DNA of 36,809 nt from Perkinsus olseni (Eukaryota; Perkinsozoa; Perkinsida), in contig JABANN010000346.1 in NCBI GenBank assembly GCA_013115125.1, positions 1 to 36,809 on the forward strand, given 5' to 3'. The position numbers were made by a program, and so were the translations under genes. The notes under the pieces are model-generated. The model worked only from the letters and a program-made list of their open reading frames with translations. It did not search any database and had not been told where the DNA came from. Shown one piece after another: positions 22,070 to 33,833 of this stretch; the first letter of the stretch is position 1; every line of letters starts with the position of its first letter.

Positions 22070-23043
22070 ATGTTCGCCGTATCGACCGCACTAGCTGCTC
22101 AGGAGGGCTTGTACGTTGGGATGGGATATCCGATCTTCACGCGTGAAAGATTCGAATTAGGTCGGACTGGAACTGACTCTTCGAGCGCGTGTTTAGAATA
22201 AGCATGTAAAATACCGGTGGCCCAGTCCCTTAGATCTGATGAGGCATGTGTCTGTCAAGTAATCCCGTTAAATTGGTTCAAGTCGTTTGCCGTGTTCTCA
22301 CTCGGCCGTGGCTCCTTGACAGACTGCGGTCGCCCAGCCGCGCAATTTCCATCACCGGCTCCGACCATCGTCTTCTCTGTAGATACTGTTCCCCTACCAA
22401 CTTCTTCCTAGCTTCCTTGGGGATCGCTGCCTCCATCAGTCTCGCCAACCTCGGTGCTGCCTATGGTACCGCCAAGGCCGGTGTTGGCATCGCCTGTATG
22501 GGTGTTATGAGAGGTACTACCATCCCACAGTATCCACAGTCCCTTGTAGTACTACTGCTACTACTCAGGTGATCTCGTTATGCGATCTCTCATCCCTGTT
22601 GTCATGGCTGGTGTCTTGGGTATTTACGGTCTCATCACCTCTGTCATCATCAACGGCAAGCTCGAGAACCCCGCCGCCCTCAGCCCCTATTCGGTAAGTC
22701 ATCATCAACCTGCCACCCTTCCCTCATCAATCGTCCCATCCTAGGCCTACGCCCTCCTCGGTGCCGGACTTACTGTCGGCTTCTCTGCCTGGGCTGCTGG
22801 ATACGCTATTGGCATCGTCGGTGATATCGGCGTGAGGTGAGTGGCTCATCATAGTCGATCTGTGGTAACACTTTCATCATCATCAGGTGCAACGCTCTCT
22901 CCAACGGCAAGCTCTTCGTGGGTATGATCCTTATCTTGATCTTCGCTGAAGCCCTGGGCCTGTACGGTCTCATTGTCGGCCTTGTTGTCGCCTCTGGTGC
23001 TATGGAGAAGGGTAGCAACCTTTGCATCCCCTACAAGAGCTAA
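22070..23043 (+). CDS. V-type ATPase 16-kDa proteolipid subunit c
   Basis: Forms the proton-carrying rotor ring of the V-ATPase in acidic organelle membranes. Five exons (22070-22142, 22412-22513, 22569-22693, 22745-22836, 22887-23043) total 549 nt, giving 182 residues with all phases agreeing. Family sequence is plain: [50 protein letters not shown] and [17 protein letters not shown]. The Glu in FAEALG is the essential proton-binding residue. Four membrane helices are expected. The N-terminus ([20 protein letters not shown]) is longer and unlike the usual short start, and the tail [15 protein letters not shown] extends past helix 4. Introns 2-4 are 50-55 nt; intron 1 is 269 nt. Confidence 0.95.
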
Positions 23044-23470
23044 GCATCCCCTACACAAGCCTAGCATTCACCACTGATGACTGGTCATCGTTGTCATCAT
23101 TCCCCCTGTTGTTTTTCATTCCTAGTGTTGTGGTCGTCGTTGAAGCCTCCAACAACAAGATCATCAGTCGTTCATCTCCGCACTCCCTGCTGTTGGGTAT
23201 CCTGCCTCCTTCAGTGGTCTATCGATCCCAGTATGGAGGGGAGGGCACTCCCAATTTCCCAAGTAGAATTCTTTCGCTGCTGTGGCCGCCTCGGTAGTCG
23301 GGCTGATGACTGCTGCTTGTCAAGGAGCTCGATGATGACGGCAGTGATGATTGTGATGTTGCATCATTACTACTTAAATGCTAGAATAATTTCCGTCTTC
23401 CTGTTCCCTTGCGTTACATCAATTTACTCGCCTTCACTGTGAGGGCAGATAATATCTTTCTTCCTGTTCT
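23044..23470. other. Intergenic region after V-ATPase subunit c
   Basis: About 430 nt holding the 3' flank of the V-ATPase gene and the 5' flank of the sushi gene. Rich in CATCAT/GATGAT-type triplets. No gene seen. Confidence 0.5.
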
Positions 23471-26400
23471 ATGGGCTCTTATGTAGGTCTTATCATCGGC
23501 ATCACTGTTGCTGCGCTGTTAGCGGGGTATCGAGTGCGAGGGCTCTCCTTGGGGGCTGCTGTACAGCAAGAGCCTTTCGCCTTACAGACGGGTTCTTCCC
23601 TTTATGGTAATAAGATCAGCCACTGTTCTACAGATGACTGATGGTTCTCATCAGGGAGCACCTGTAAAGAGCCTCCGCCTGAGGTGGGTTCGGCTACTTG
23701 GGAGTGGCAGTCGTTTGACGGCGAGGAAGCGGCGGTGTACACATGTAGGCTTGCCGTCAGACACCATGTTCTAAGTGTGAGGGTAACCCGTGCCAGGTGA
23801 ACCGGGCACCCTCACTCCGGACAATAAGAAGACCTTCATCGTGAAATGCTCGGCCCTTGGCGCTTATGTTGGCCTGTCGAGGTGCGAGAGGCGAGGGTGC
23901 ACCGATGTCCCAGCCAGTATACCCAATGGGGAATTAGCGGGAAATGTGGTATGGAAATATTCACGCTTGCACAGAGCCTTCATAGACTTACTACTTCAGG
24001 ACCATCCTTCGGCCTTCATCGATCTCCAGTCACACGGGAAGAGCTTCTCGAGGAGGCCCTTCGGCTTCCTCTTCCCTGGAGAGACCGTCAACTACACATG
24101 CAGTCTGGGCCATACCGGTGATGGCGTCCCTAACGGGCCGAAGACTATAGTGTACGTGTGCAACTCCAACAAGGGGGAAATGGTAGTAATGGCTGGTGGG
24201 GAGGCTGTGGTGGGGTACGGAGTCCCATAAGGTGCCTCTTGGGTCATCCCTGTCGGGCTGCGAGCCGGTGAATTGCGGAGCCCCTCCCTACGTGAAGGCA
24301 GGGGAAGCGTTGGTGGAGGACATCCACGGGAAGATCTCCTACGGCCATAGTGTCGACTACAAGTGTTCACCAGGCTTCACTGCAGGCTCACCGGCAGCCC
24401 ACGATGCCCATGAGAATGATCACTTTACGGCGTACTAGGCAGTACTGGTGGTGGGACCCTCACCGAGTGGCGCTGTTGTTAGGACATGTGGGCCGGACGG
24501 TCATTGGCAGCCCTCGCCCTTCCCTACCTGCACTGCGGTCATGTGCCGCACACCCCTGCACGTGCCCAACGCGAAGCCTTCAATTACGGCAGAGGTGGGA
24601 TGTCGTGTGCGATACTGCCGGCTTAGTAGTCGTGGTGCTCAGGCCGCGGTCGTTCGTGTTGGGCAGCGACTGGAGTATACTTGTGATGTGGGTTACACAA
24701 CCACCGACGAGACTGGACAGTTCAGCCTCCCCTGCGAGACTGTCTGGAAGGCTGATGGCGACGTCAGGGTGTAAGCTGTCGGGGCAATCCATCAATTTAG
24801 AATGCATCATTCAGGGAGATCACGAGCCCGAAGTCGGCGCCATGCGAGCGAGTGGTGTGCCATGAGAACCCTCCGTCTATCAATAATGCCACGCTGAGCT
24901 CTCCCCTCGACAACATAGACCTCCTGCGTTTCGACGATCAGGTAGGGCTCCTCCTTCTGGGGTGCTTCTGGGTAGTAGTAGGCAGCTGGTGTCCTTGCTC
25001 AGCTCAACTACACCTGTACTGATGGCAACGCTGTTAATGGCGAGGCCGGCCGGAGGACGCTGACGGTGCGGTGTGATGCTGCGGGAGACTGGGAGTAAGC
25101 TGTTGGTGGTGAAGTGGGCCTGTGATCTTTGCTGCCTCTGTAGCGTCCCTATGGATACCTGCCAGCCTGTCCAATGTGGCGAGGTGGAGGACATCCCGTC
25201 ACGATGGAGCATGAACACTGACCGTGGCAACCTTACCACCGCCGGCCCTACCGTTATAGCCGGCCAGACGATCTCATTGGTAGGCCTGGGCAAGCGTCCA
25301 CTGCTACCATTCTAACGCTCTTGCCGCCCTTCAGTCGTGCAATGCTCATTCCCGCATTGTGGGTAGCTCCCGCAGCACAGTGGAGGTCCTGTGCGGCGAG
25401 GATGGCAACTTCGTCAACCCAACGGGTGGTGTGTGCGCAGCCGACTGTAAGCGGCTCAACAGCAGCTTCTCCTGTCTGCTACTTCTTCTGATGACCATCA
25501 GGCCCCATGCCGGAGATAGAGGGGGCCCATGCAGTAGGCGTCGGCCGAGACACCTCCCATGTACCCTACCAGAGCAGTCTGCAGTTCCAGTGTGACGAGC
25601 CTATCAAGTACGTAGAGGCCAGTGCGCCCTGCTGTCGCATGCCTGAATCAGGTCCCACTTCGAGGTCTCGCTGGACTACCCTGTGTCGGTCACCGCCAAG
25701 CCCTTGACGCCGGACTCCTCGTCTGTGGACTTAACCTGCGGTCAAAGCGGAGAGCTCAGATACCGAGGTTATCAACTTCATTGGTATCCGGTCTTCAATA
25801 CTTGTAATTTCAGATACGCTTCTAGGCAACATGGAGCTGTCCTGTGCGAAAAGGAGATGCACCGGTCCCTTGCCGGTTATCGCGCACGCCCGGGCGATCG
25901 ATTTCAACCCTACCGAGGGCGGTAGAGTTGATGATCGTGTGGAGTTTGTCTGTGACGAAAAGTGGGCTCCTGGCGGGGATGGTGGGGTTACTGCTGTATG
26001 TGTGATTGACGAAGGGAAGACCGGTGAGTACTATGGGGACGACTGCGGTTCTGCAGTAGCAGTTGGTGACCTCGACAGGTGCAGAGCCTCAGTGGCGACC
26101 TTCAGGAGAGGAATGTGTCCCGAGTTCCCCCTCTGTCGGGGTAGGGGTGTATAAAGAGGGTCATGAGCCGCCAGTGGAGGTTGCTGGCGGGTAGACTTAT
26201 GCTTCGCTCCGCTGTAGCTGTATGGTCATTTACACAGGTCACAAGACTGTACCTGGCCAGAAGTGCCAGGGGCGACTGTGGAGGTGGGAGAGGATGCCCA
26301 GTCCGCTACTTACACATGCAAGGAGTCAAACAGGTCGCGATCAGTTTCGACTCGTTGTGGTCCTAAGGTGAGCTGCTCAGATACATCTACAGCCGAGCGA

Positions 26401-28097
26401 CCGTCACGGTTACCTGTGATAAGTTTTCGGATGGATCGTCAAGGCTGTCCATACCGCTGCCGGTAGTGGAGGGATGTACAGAAGAGGAGAAGGAGTGGTA
26501 CGGTATGCTTGGGATGCTACGGGCGTTGAGGTCTAGTCAGGTGTTGGGATGATGAGCTCGGAGTCAAAGCCTCTCCTGGCCAGAGGGTATTGGTTTACTG
26601 TGATGACGACGAGGAAGATGAGGAAGGGGCTGGGGACACTCATACCTTTACCGCGTCCAGCACGTCTTTCAATGCTACTACAACCGTTACTGACAGGGCC
26701 TCAAGTCTGGGGCCTACCAACACCTCTACTGCTGGTCACGATGGCCCGACCGAGGGCAGCGTATCCACGGCAGTCACCATTGGCACTCCGCCTGCCCGAA
26801 CTACCGTTGCTCATACTACTGTCAGCGGTAGCGTAACCACAACACCGCCCACAGGAGGTGGGCCTCATCGTTCTGAAGTGGAACAATCAGGAGCGGGGTG
26901 AGTTTGGGCGCTTATGGTCATCACCATTATCGCCCGACTACTTCCCTTGTCTCAGATTGTCCGAGGCTGCCGAGTCTTCATTCCTACAGTCAATGGAATT
27001 GGAGTCCAGCCGACTGCTGCGAGGGGAGGCTCGAGGAGGAGGAGGGCTGGAGCCGTCGGAGAGCCCCAATGGGAATGCAACAAGAGATGAGCATGAGATA
27101 AGGGATGGAGTGTGGGATACGACGATAGAGGAGCCTGTGAAGAGGATACCCTATAGGCTCATACCGTACTACAGGCAGAAGCTTGAAGGCAACAGTAACA
27201 ATACTGAGGAGGTGGGCTCTAATCACACTGGGCACGAGGACGCCTCGCAGCCTCATACTGGGCATGACGACGCCTCTCAGCCTCATACTGGGCACGAGGA
27301 CGCCTCGCAGCCTCATACTGGGCGTGAGGACGCCTCTCAGCCTCATACTGGGCGTGAGGACGCCTCTCAGCCTCATACTGGGCATGAGGACGCCTCGCAG
27401 CCTCATACTGGGCATGGGGACGCCTCGCAGCCTCATACTGGGCATGGGGACGCCTCTCAGCCTCACACTGGGCGTGAGGACGCCTCGCAGCCTCATACTG
27501 GGCATGAGGACGCCTCTCAGCCTCATACTGGGCGTGAGGATGCTTCAGGCCGCTATACTGGTGAGGAGGACGCTATTGGTTCATATAATGAAGATGAGGA
27601 CCTCAGTGCTTCCCCGCACAAGCATCGGTCTTCCATTGACGGGGTACATACTGAAGAGGTAGCGGACAGTAGGCAGCATCCTCCTGTTGTCCATGATAAG
27701 GCGGGACACCACTCATGGGGGTTGGGTATACGGAATCATGAGAATTATGCGATGCTGTGTCGTAAAGATGGTAGCTGGTTGAAGCCTGAGGCAAGGGTCT
27801 GTAGACCGGTGGTGCGGGTGCAGCAAGAGCCCCCTCCTGAAGCCGAGGTAGGCTCATATTTTGTTGCCTCTCCACGCATGGCCTTCTCTTCAGCAAGGAG
27901 CCTTTACCTACGCTACCCATACATCACCGAGTAAAGTAGCGGCTGGCAAGCTGTTGGCAGAAGTTGACGTCTCGAGAGCCCTCGGGAGTCGGGAGAGCGT
28001 TGCCGCTGCCTTCAGCATGAAGGGTCAAGCGCATCCGCTCTCCTTCATGGGGGCGGTTGCTATACCAACGCTCTTGTGCTTCGTGCACGCCTTGTGA
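23471..28097 (+). CDS. Large secreted sushi/CCP-domain surface protein with mucin-like and decapeptide regions and a GPI-like tail
   Basis: A multi-exon model. It starts MGSYVGLIIGITVAALLAGY (signal peptide or anchor). About ten CCP-like modules follow, with C-x-V-P-x-I-x-N-G type starts and paired Cys and Trp or Gly: CTDVPASIPNGELAGN, NYTCSLGHTGDG, NCGAPPYVKAGEAL, DYKCSPGF, CGPDGHWQPSPFPTC, CRTPLHVPNAKP, YTCDVGYTTTDETGQ, CHENPPSINNATLSS, LNYTCTDGN, CQPVQCGEVEDIP, QFQCDEPIKY, CTGPLPVIAHA and FVCDEKWAPGG. Near 26650-26880 lies a Thr/Ser-rich, probably O-glycosylated part, then the decapeptide array, a last half-module (YAMLCRKDGSWLKPEARVC) and a C-terminal hydrophobic tail (SFMGAVAIPTLLCFVHAL) fitting a GPI signal. 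CCP modules bind proteins or glycans, so an adhesion or host-interaction role is plausible. Individual introns are only partly settled. Confidence 0.7.
27224..27547 (+). repeat. 30-bp tandem repeat coding ten decapeptides HTG(H/R)xDASQP
   Basis: Ten in-frame 30-bp units (27224-27523) and a degenerate eleventh. The variable positions are His or Arg at residue 4 and Glu, Asp or Gly at residue 5. The Ser codon alternates TCG/TCT. Near-identity of units points to recent expansion or gene conversion. The array is hydrophilic and His/Asp-rich, inside the sushi protein. Because the unit is a multiple of three, other frames and the opposite strand are also open here. Confidence 0.95.
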
Positions 28098-28243
28098 TAC
28101 CTCCTGTTAATCGGGAGCAGCATGTCTACCAAAGTAGCCAACCTGTCATCGTCGTCGTCGTCGTCGTCGTTACCGTTGTTGGCCTTGCGTTGTCGTTGGG
28201 CAGCTGTAGTGCCATCAGTTGTTCCGAGTTCGCTTGACTTCAA

Positions 28244-31200
28244 ATGGATGGCCATCCCTCTGCCGCCCCCAACAGTCAACACTTCGGTGCCCAAGCTGTC
28301 GTCAACGCCACGGCGGTGCTCTTTGGGACTCACTCGGATGCTAATGCAAAGTAGGCTGCTGCTTCTGACTGCTGGGAGGTCCACTGTGGAAGCTGTTAGG
28401 CGGCAAGCTGACGAATACCTTCGACGCTTCGCTGAGGACAGTACCGCTATATGGCAAGTATGGAAGACGTTACTTCAGGACGGCGACCCCAATGTTAAGT
28501 AGTACAACCGCCATTGGCTTGGGAAGTTCGGGCCTTATACTGTGCGCAGGTTCATAGCTGCACAGACGATGTACCTGAGAGCTCGGTCATCGTCCTCTAG
28601 ACGTCCCCCGATGGTCAAGGAGTTGTTCACCATCCTATCGCAGGGAGGGGATAGTGGATTACCTCCCTTGGTACAGCAGCGACTGGCCCTCACACTAGCG
28701 GCCTTGGCAGCCCGTGCAGTGTACTCCAACAGGGAGGAGGAGGCAGCGGAGTGGGTGGTGCAGGGAGCTGGTCCCGGCTACTCTCCAGTGAAGGCTCTCG
28801 TTGACTTCACCGTATCCTCGCCTGCTCACGTTGGCATGGGCCTGTTCATGCTGACGTCTCTGGCTAGCGAGTGTTCTGCTTTGGTCGACCGAGGCATGCG
28901 GAGTCGCCAGTCCCTGCCGCCGATCCCGGATCTGGAGTCGGTGTGGTCCCTCCTGCCGCAGGCTAACCCTACTGTGGACCAGGCCCATGGTTTGATCACT
29001 GCGTGGGGGAAGGCTACCTCCTCTCTGCAGTTGGGCTCCTCATCGCCGCTGTGCAATGTCGGTGTTGCCCAGTGGCTGGTCTCCCATAACATGCTGGACA
29101 CCATAGTGGACTGCCTAGAGCATAGCCCCAACGCCTACTCACAGTGGCGCACTACCAAGGGCGAGTCAGCCGAGTTGTTGTCTAAGTGCTCCGATGGCGA
29201 GCGTGTTGCTCTCGCCTCCGTCCTATCCTTCCTACGTAATGTTGGCAGCAACTTGGAGAAGGCTGATCGTGATGAGGTTGACAAGGCCGCTCGTTACTGC
29301 AGGGTTTTGGCATGTTCGTGGACGCCATTGCTCTTCGACACCTGTGGGGAAGTCATACTACCCTGTATGGCCGGTATATTGCGGCTCCCTCGGTGGCCTG
29401 ACTGCGCCGCTTCGCCGGTCCTCGACGTTTGGGAATCTCTGAGGGGCATGTGGAATGAGAAGTGCCTGAGTGCAGAGCAAGTAGCGACTCTAATAAGGGT
29501 CCTTGGTGGGCCGACCATCGAGGCTGTGTTGCGCTTCTCTAGAGTAGATTCCACCCCACTTCACGCCAGTCGAGCGGACGACGGGGAGGAGGAAGGACGG
29601 GAGAACTTCCGAGCTTTCCGTGACCTATCGCGTGATGTCACAGTAGACGTGTATTCCCTAGCTAATGGTCTCGGCCACGGTGATGCCTTTTTGGAACAGT
29701 GCTGTCGAGCTGGTCAGGAGGCTCCAGTAGAGCTCGAGGCCAGCCTGCATGCCTTGATGGGGGTTGCTGAGCTCTACTCGGGTGCTGGTCGAGTGCCCTC
29801 TCCCATCCAACATATTTTAGAGAAGGGTTTGGCCGCAGCTAGCAACCCCTCCTGTAGCGTGCCATTGTGCCAAGCCGTCGCTGGGCTGCTCACCACCATG
29901 GCCGGGCAGGTGGCGGCTGTCCCTGGCCTCCTCAGGGCTGCTATTGAGTGGTCCGCTGGTGTAGGGCTCGATAGATGTCCAAGTGAAGTAACAACAGCTC
30001 TGATGGCTCTGTGTAGTGAGGAGAGTGCCCTTCCAGTATTGCTACCGGTAGTGGAGCAAGGTCTGTTGCCGAGGGCCAAGGCGGCAGCTCAGCATATCTC
30101 CCCAGAAGCTGATGCCACTATGTTCGGGGCCCTCGTGTGTGTCGTCCGGTCCATAGAGGATAAGCAGGCCAAGGATGTGGGCTTGGCGACGGTACTCACA
30201 GAGGCCCTCACTATGAAGCCCTTCGATCTCATGGCGGACTTCTATCGAGAGGTACTCCGAGCACAGACCTGCTGCTGGGCAGTGGCTGCCCAGAAGGATT
30301 CCCGCACTCCCCAGCGGGACGCCCTGCCCAGGTCAACCCGAATCTTGGCACAGCATCTCCGCGTACACGCGGACAGCTTACACAAGTACTTGCCCGCTGC
30401 TGGTCCAGCCGTCTACTCGACGGCTATCCGAGCAGGCCCCTCTCCTGCCCACAAGAGATTGCCGGGGGAATTGAACCCGACATCGATAGCTCCTGTTTGC
30501 CACCATTACTTGCGCTACCTGGTGCGGGCTACTGCAGGCAGCATGCGAACGCCTGAAGGGGCTGACCTGACGAGTGCCCTTCTCGACCTCTGTGCTCGGC
30601 TGCTGCGTGAGGGTGTAGTCTGTCCTCTCTCTATTGTTGCTGATTGGGTTATGTATGGTGGCTGCTCCACGGCTACCATGCTCCAGCCGATACTCTCGCT
30701 AGGCCTTCAGGCTACTGACCGGTCTTGCACGGCTCACGGCGTACAGACTGCTGCACCTTTATTCCAGCTGCTCTATTGGGCTGCTGTGGAGAATAGGGAT
30801 TCTGGCCTGTATCAGAACTCCGAAGTCCTCGCTGCCACGCTTGCTGTGGCCGTTCGTTCCTGCTTGCCCTCGACTGATAGAGAGCTAGACTCGTGGGTAC
30901 TGCGGTACTTGGCAAGGCTCGTGACGGCGAGAGACGAGGTGGTGCGGAGGGCGGTCCAAGGCGAGTTCCAGAATTTAGTCGTTGGCCTTTTGCGGAACTT
31001 CACTCGCTACAATAGAGCGAATGCTAGCCGTACCTACGCCCTCTTCCAAGCGCTGCTCGAGGTCTACCCGGAGCAGTTCAGACAAGTCTGCGTGTCGGCC
31101 TTCAACGACAACTCAATCGACAGTGTTGACAAGAAGCTCAGTCCGGCTCAGAAGTCATTAGCCTTGGAGTGCTTCGGCGCCCTACGGGGCATGAAGTTGA

Positions 31201-31337
31201 AGATGTTCCTCACTGTCCTCACCAATATAGATCTAGGGCTAGTCTCGGCAGACGAGGGACTTGTGCCGTACGAGGCTATGCTGGAGGCCGAAAGAGCACC
31301 CAAGCAGGGAGGTGTTATTGATCTTACCATCGACTGA
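28244..31337 (+). CDS. Importin-13/transportin-3-like nuclear transport receptor
   Basis: Beta-karyopherins carry cargo through the nuclear pore under Ran control. Three exons (28244-28350, 28400-28498, 28550-31337) sum to 2994 nt, 997 residues, with all phases agreeing. The N-terminus matches the family pattern: ATAVLFGTHSDANAK joined by a 49-nt intron to RQADEYLRRFAEDSTAIWQV, then LLQDGDPNVK joined to FIAAQTMYLRAR. The rest is an all-helical HEAT-type solenoid (VQQRLALTLAALAARAV near the start, LGLQATDRSCTAHGVQTAAP later). The length fits importin-13 or transportin-3 (about 920-960 residues). Choice between the two subfamilies is uncertain. It begins about 150 nt after the sushi gene stop. 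Confidence 0.8.
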
Positions 31338-31591
31338 TTGCTGTTACTTTTACTCCGGAGTACCATTGCCACATTCGCTGCCACTCTTAGTGGCGGCTGA
31401 TACAATAAAGCCGACGTTGTGTCTTCTAATATGCTGTTACACTTTTCACACGACTCGTGTGCGCCTTGCGGTTGTATTAATGAGGGATGCACGGGTCTGC
31501 CTCGCGGCTTCCTTTGGACGGGCTAGTCACAGTGGGCGGGGGCGATTGCTGAGCTGTATGGAGGGACTGGTAGACGGGACGGGAGCCTCTC

Positions 31592-33421
31592 TTGACCATC
31601 AGAATTGTATGCTTGTTGTTGCCTCAGATGGCCGCTGCCTCCTTGTCGGCCTTAGTGATGCCACTATGCACCTCTGACTGGGATATGGTGGTGGCTGTCC
31701 TTACCGGCTGTCTAAATAGCAATACTAAGATCATCACCACCAGTGCTCAGCTCGACCTGCTGCTCTCCTGCGTCACGTCGATCCATCTCATACCGCAGCC
31801 TTGGACACGGCGCCAAGTACTAGTTCTTACGACATGCATACTGGTACGGAGTGGGCTGATGGGAGTCCCTGCCGTCCTGGGAGAGTACCTCCTCAGGTCG
31901 TGGGATGACTGTGACTTCGGTGCTACACTCACCTTCGATGACGCGAGGTTCCTCATATGCCTGGCTCACAGTAGTGAGCAAGGGAGTGATGATGATGAGC
32001 CTTTGATGTGTCGAATCCTGAGATCACCGAGGGTTGCCGCCACCTTCCTGTCGTCTACTCACGTGCATTCGACATTGGAGATGCTGCTTGACATCATGCT
32101 CAGAACTGGCTGGTCACACGGCAGCTTTCGTCGTCCATGCGGGATGTGCGCTCTACTGCGCTGCTTCGATTCGGGAGCACCTACCGAGGTTGATGTGGTC
32201 GACACTTGTCTGCAGCTCATCCAGGCCTGCGTCCGGAGTGGCCGATTGGACAGGATGGAGAGATGCCTCAGAGGGAGGTTAATGGAACATGAGGCGGCTG
32301 AGATCCCTATGATGTGCTTCATAGGAGCGTTGAGGAAACCGCAAGATTGCAAGTGGTTGCAAGGAAGGCTATCGAGCCACCCCTATCCCCCTGTGGTCCG
32401 AGGGGTGATAGTTTCTCTATACAATTCTGAGCAGCTCGGGCTGTCGGAGTGTGTGGATGACCTCCTTTACTGCGCAACCGAGGGGTGCTTCCGTGTGGAC
32501 GTCGGCAACATGCACCTCCACCTTTCGAGACACTCCCCTGAAATCGCCACGGCTCTCGGGAGGGCACTTTTGGCGGCCTCTAGTCCGCAAGCAGCGGCTG
32601 GCCGAGCGCTGCATGTGATTCGCCAGCATGCGTTGAAGTGGTCGAGTCTGTGGCGGTCGCGAGAAGAGAGGATACGCTGGTTGGGAGAGGGCTTCTATAT
32701 GGTCGTTTGTGTGGTCTTCAAGGGCCTGATAGGCTTCGTTCCGCCAGAGGCCGTCCTCGAGACGGTATTGCTGCTCAACGTCTTCAGACAGGACACAGCT
32801 GATAGCGAGGCTTTGGTCTCCACTGCCCTGTCGAAGGTGGACCCTGGAGAGCTTGCCAGACTCATCCTGCCACTACGAGAAGGAGATGAGTTGGTGACGG
32901 GCCTGTCGTGGTTGGGGCAGAAGGGCAGTGAGGTCTGCAACAGGCTGTGTTTGCCCCTCCTCTATCGAGGTCTGCTCACCTCGGTCGCAGCTGCCACCGC
33001 CCTCATGGCTGTTACCGCTGGTGGATTGCCCTACCGTGACCGCCTGGAGTTCGCGTCAAGAGCGCTGGATGTGCATAGACCAGAGCAGTGTGGGCCCCTC
33101 AGCCTTGCCATCTGCCGGCTGATGGAGGCTGCTGATACGGATGCTGACCTCGCTGGAAGGATGCTGTCCTCAGCCCGTGACGCTACCCTGCAGTGCGCAG
33201 ACGCCCACACAGCCGCCTCGCTGTATGAGGTCTTCCTCAGGGCAGGCCGACGATGGGCGCCATTGGCGGTTAAGCTGCTCTTCGTCCCAACAAAGTTCGA
33301 TGCCGAGGAGATCTTCCGGCGGGTGGTCACGTCTGAGTATGACTTGGTGTCGAAGAGTACGATGTTCCATCAGTGGATACAGCTGGTGCACCCCTCCAGC
33401 CTCCTGACTAGCTCCCTATGA
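31592..33421 (+). CDS. Large helical protein of unknown function (609 residues)
   Basis: An intronless frame of alternating hydrophobic helices rich in Leu, Ala, Cys and Arg: LDLLLSCVTSIHLIPQ, LEMLLDIMLRTGWSHG, CVDDLLYCATEGCFRV, EAVLETVLLLNVFRQDT and LAGRMLSSARDATLQCA. This suggests an alpha-solenoid (HEAT, ARM or RAP-like), but I recognise no family. There are no catalytic motifs or membrane spans that I can support. The first ATG is taken. Later in-frame ATGs at 31628 and 31685 (MVVAVLTGC) may be the true start. It follows the importin gene by about 250 nt on the same strand. Confidence 0.65.
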   Translation: MTIRIVCLLLPQMAAASLSALVMPLCTSDWDMVVAVLTGCLNSNTKIITTSAQLDLLLSCVTSIHLIPQPWTRRQVLVLTTCILVRSGLMGVPAVLGEYLLRSWDDCDFGATLTFDDARFLICLAHSSEQGSDDDEPLMCRILRSPRVAATFLSSTHVHSTLEMLLDIMLRTGWSHGSFRRPCGMCALLRCFDSGAPTEVDVVDTCLQLIQACVRSGRLDRMERCLRGRLMEHEAAEIPMMCFIGALRKPQDCKWLQGRLSSHPYPPVVRGVIVSLYNSEQLGLSECVDDLLYCATEGCFRVDVGNMHLHLSRHSPEIATALGRALLAASSPQAAAGRALHVIRQHALKWSSLWRSREERIRWLGEGFYMVVCVVFKGLIGFVPPEAVLETVLLLNVFRQDTADSEALVSTALSKVDPGELARLILPLREGDELVTGLSWLGQKGSEVCNRLCLPLLYRGLLTSVAAATALMAVTAGGLPYRDRLEFASRALDVHRPEQCGPLSLAICRLMEAADTDADLAGRMLSSARDATLQCADAHTAASLYEVFLRAGRRWAPLAVKLLFVPTKFDAEEIFRRVVTSEYDLVSKSTMFHQWIQLVHPSSLLTSSL

Positions 33422-33545
33422 TGATCAGGGGCCACCCACTGATTTAATTCGACCATTGCATCATTGACGTTTCTAAGGCTACTGCTGCCGCTGTCGTGTA
33501 GGAGGCCGCGGCGGATAGTGAGTCTTCCACTCAGCTAATACACTC

Positions 33546-33833
33546 ATGCGCCTACTGGGCCTGTTCCTGCTCTTGCCGGCCGTCATCTTGGCAGTCCGCC
33601 GCCACCACGATCGGACTTCATCGCTCCTCCAGCAGAAGTCAGTAGCACCGGTGGACTCTCCCGACGCCAGGGTCTTGGAGAGGGACACTCCGCGACTGAT
33701 GAGTAAGCCTGTTCCCACTCTCGCCATAGATGGAGTTTGGTCTCCTTCTTGGCAAGGTACTGGCATTGAAGAGGAGCTGCCGCAAAGTGCCTACAAACCT
33801 GAGGTCAGTGCGGCTGCCTCAGGGCGTGTATGA
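33546..33833 (+). CDS. Small secreted protein, unknown
   Basis: 95 residues with a strong signal peptide (MRLLGLFLLLPAVILAV) and a basic site after it (RRHHDR). The remainder is polar with no Cys pair or known motif: SPDARVLERDTPRLMSKP, then VPTLAIDGVWSPSWQGTG. A short secreted or secretory-pathway protein is the best description. A following exon is possible, because the reading frame ends shortly after. Confidence 0.6.
   Translation: MRLLGLFLLLPAVILAVRRHHDRTSSLLQQKSVAPVDSPDARVLERDTPRLMSKPVPTLAIDGVWSPSWQGTGIEEELPQSAYKPEVSAAASGRV

Noticed and set aside
26990-27526. Long antisense open frame with repeats of MRLRGV across the decapeptide array
   Set aside because: It is a shadow of the 30-bp repeat, which keeps several frames open; the sushi frame has the better protein sense and context.
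28351-28378. A 28-nt intron in the importin gene
   Set aside because: A 49-nt intron (28351-28399) gives an equally clean AG, keeps phase and restores the family pattern NAKRQADEYLRRF.
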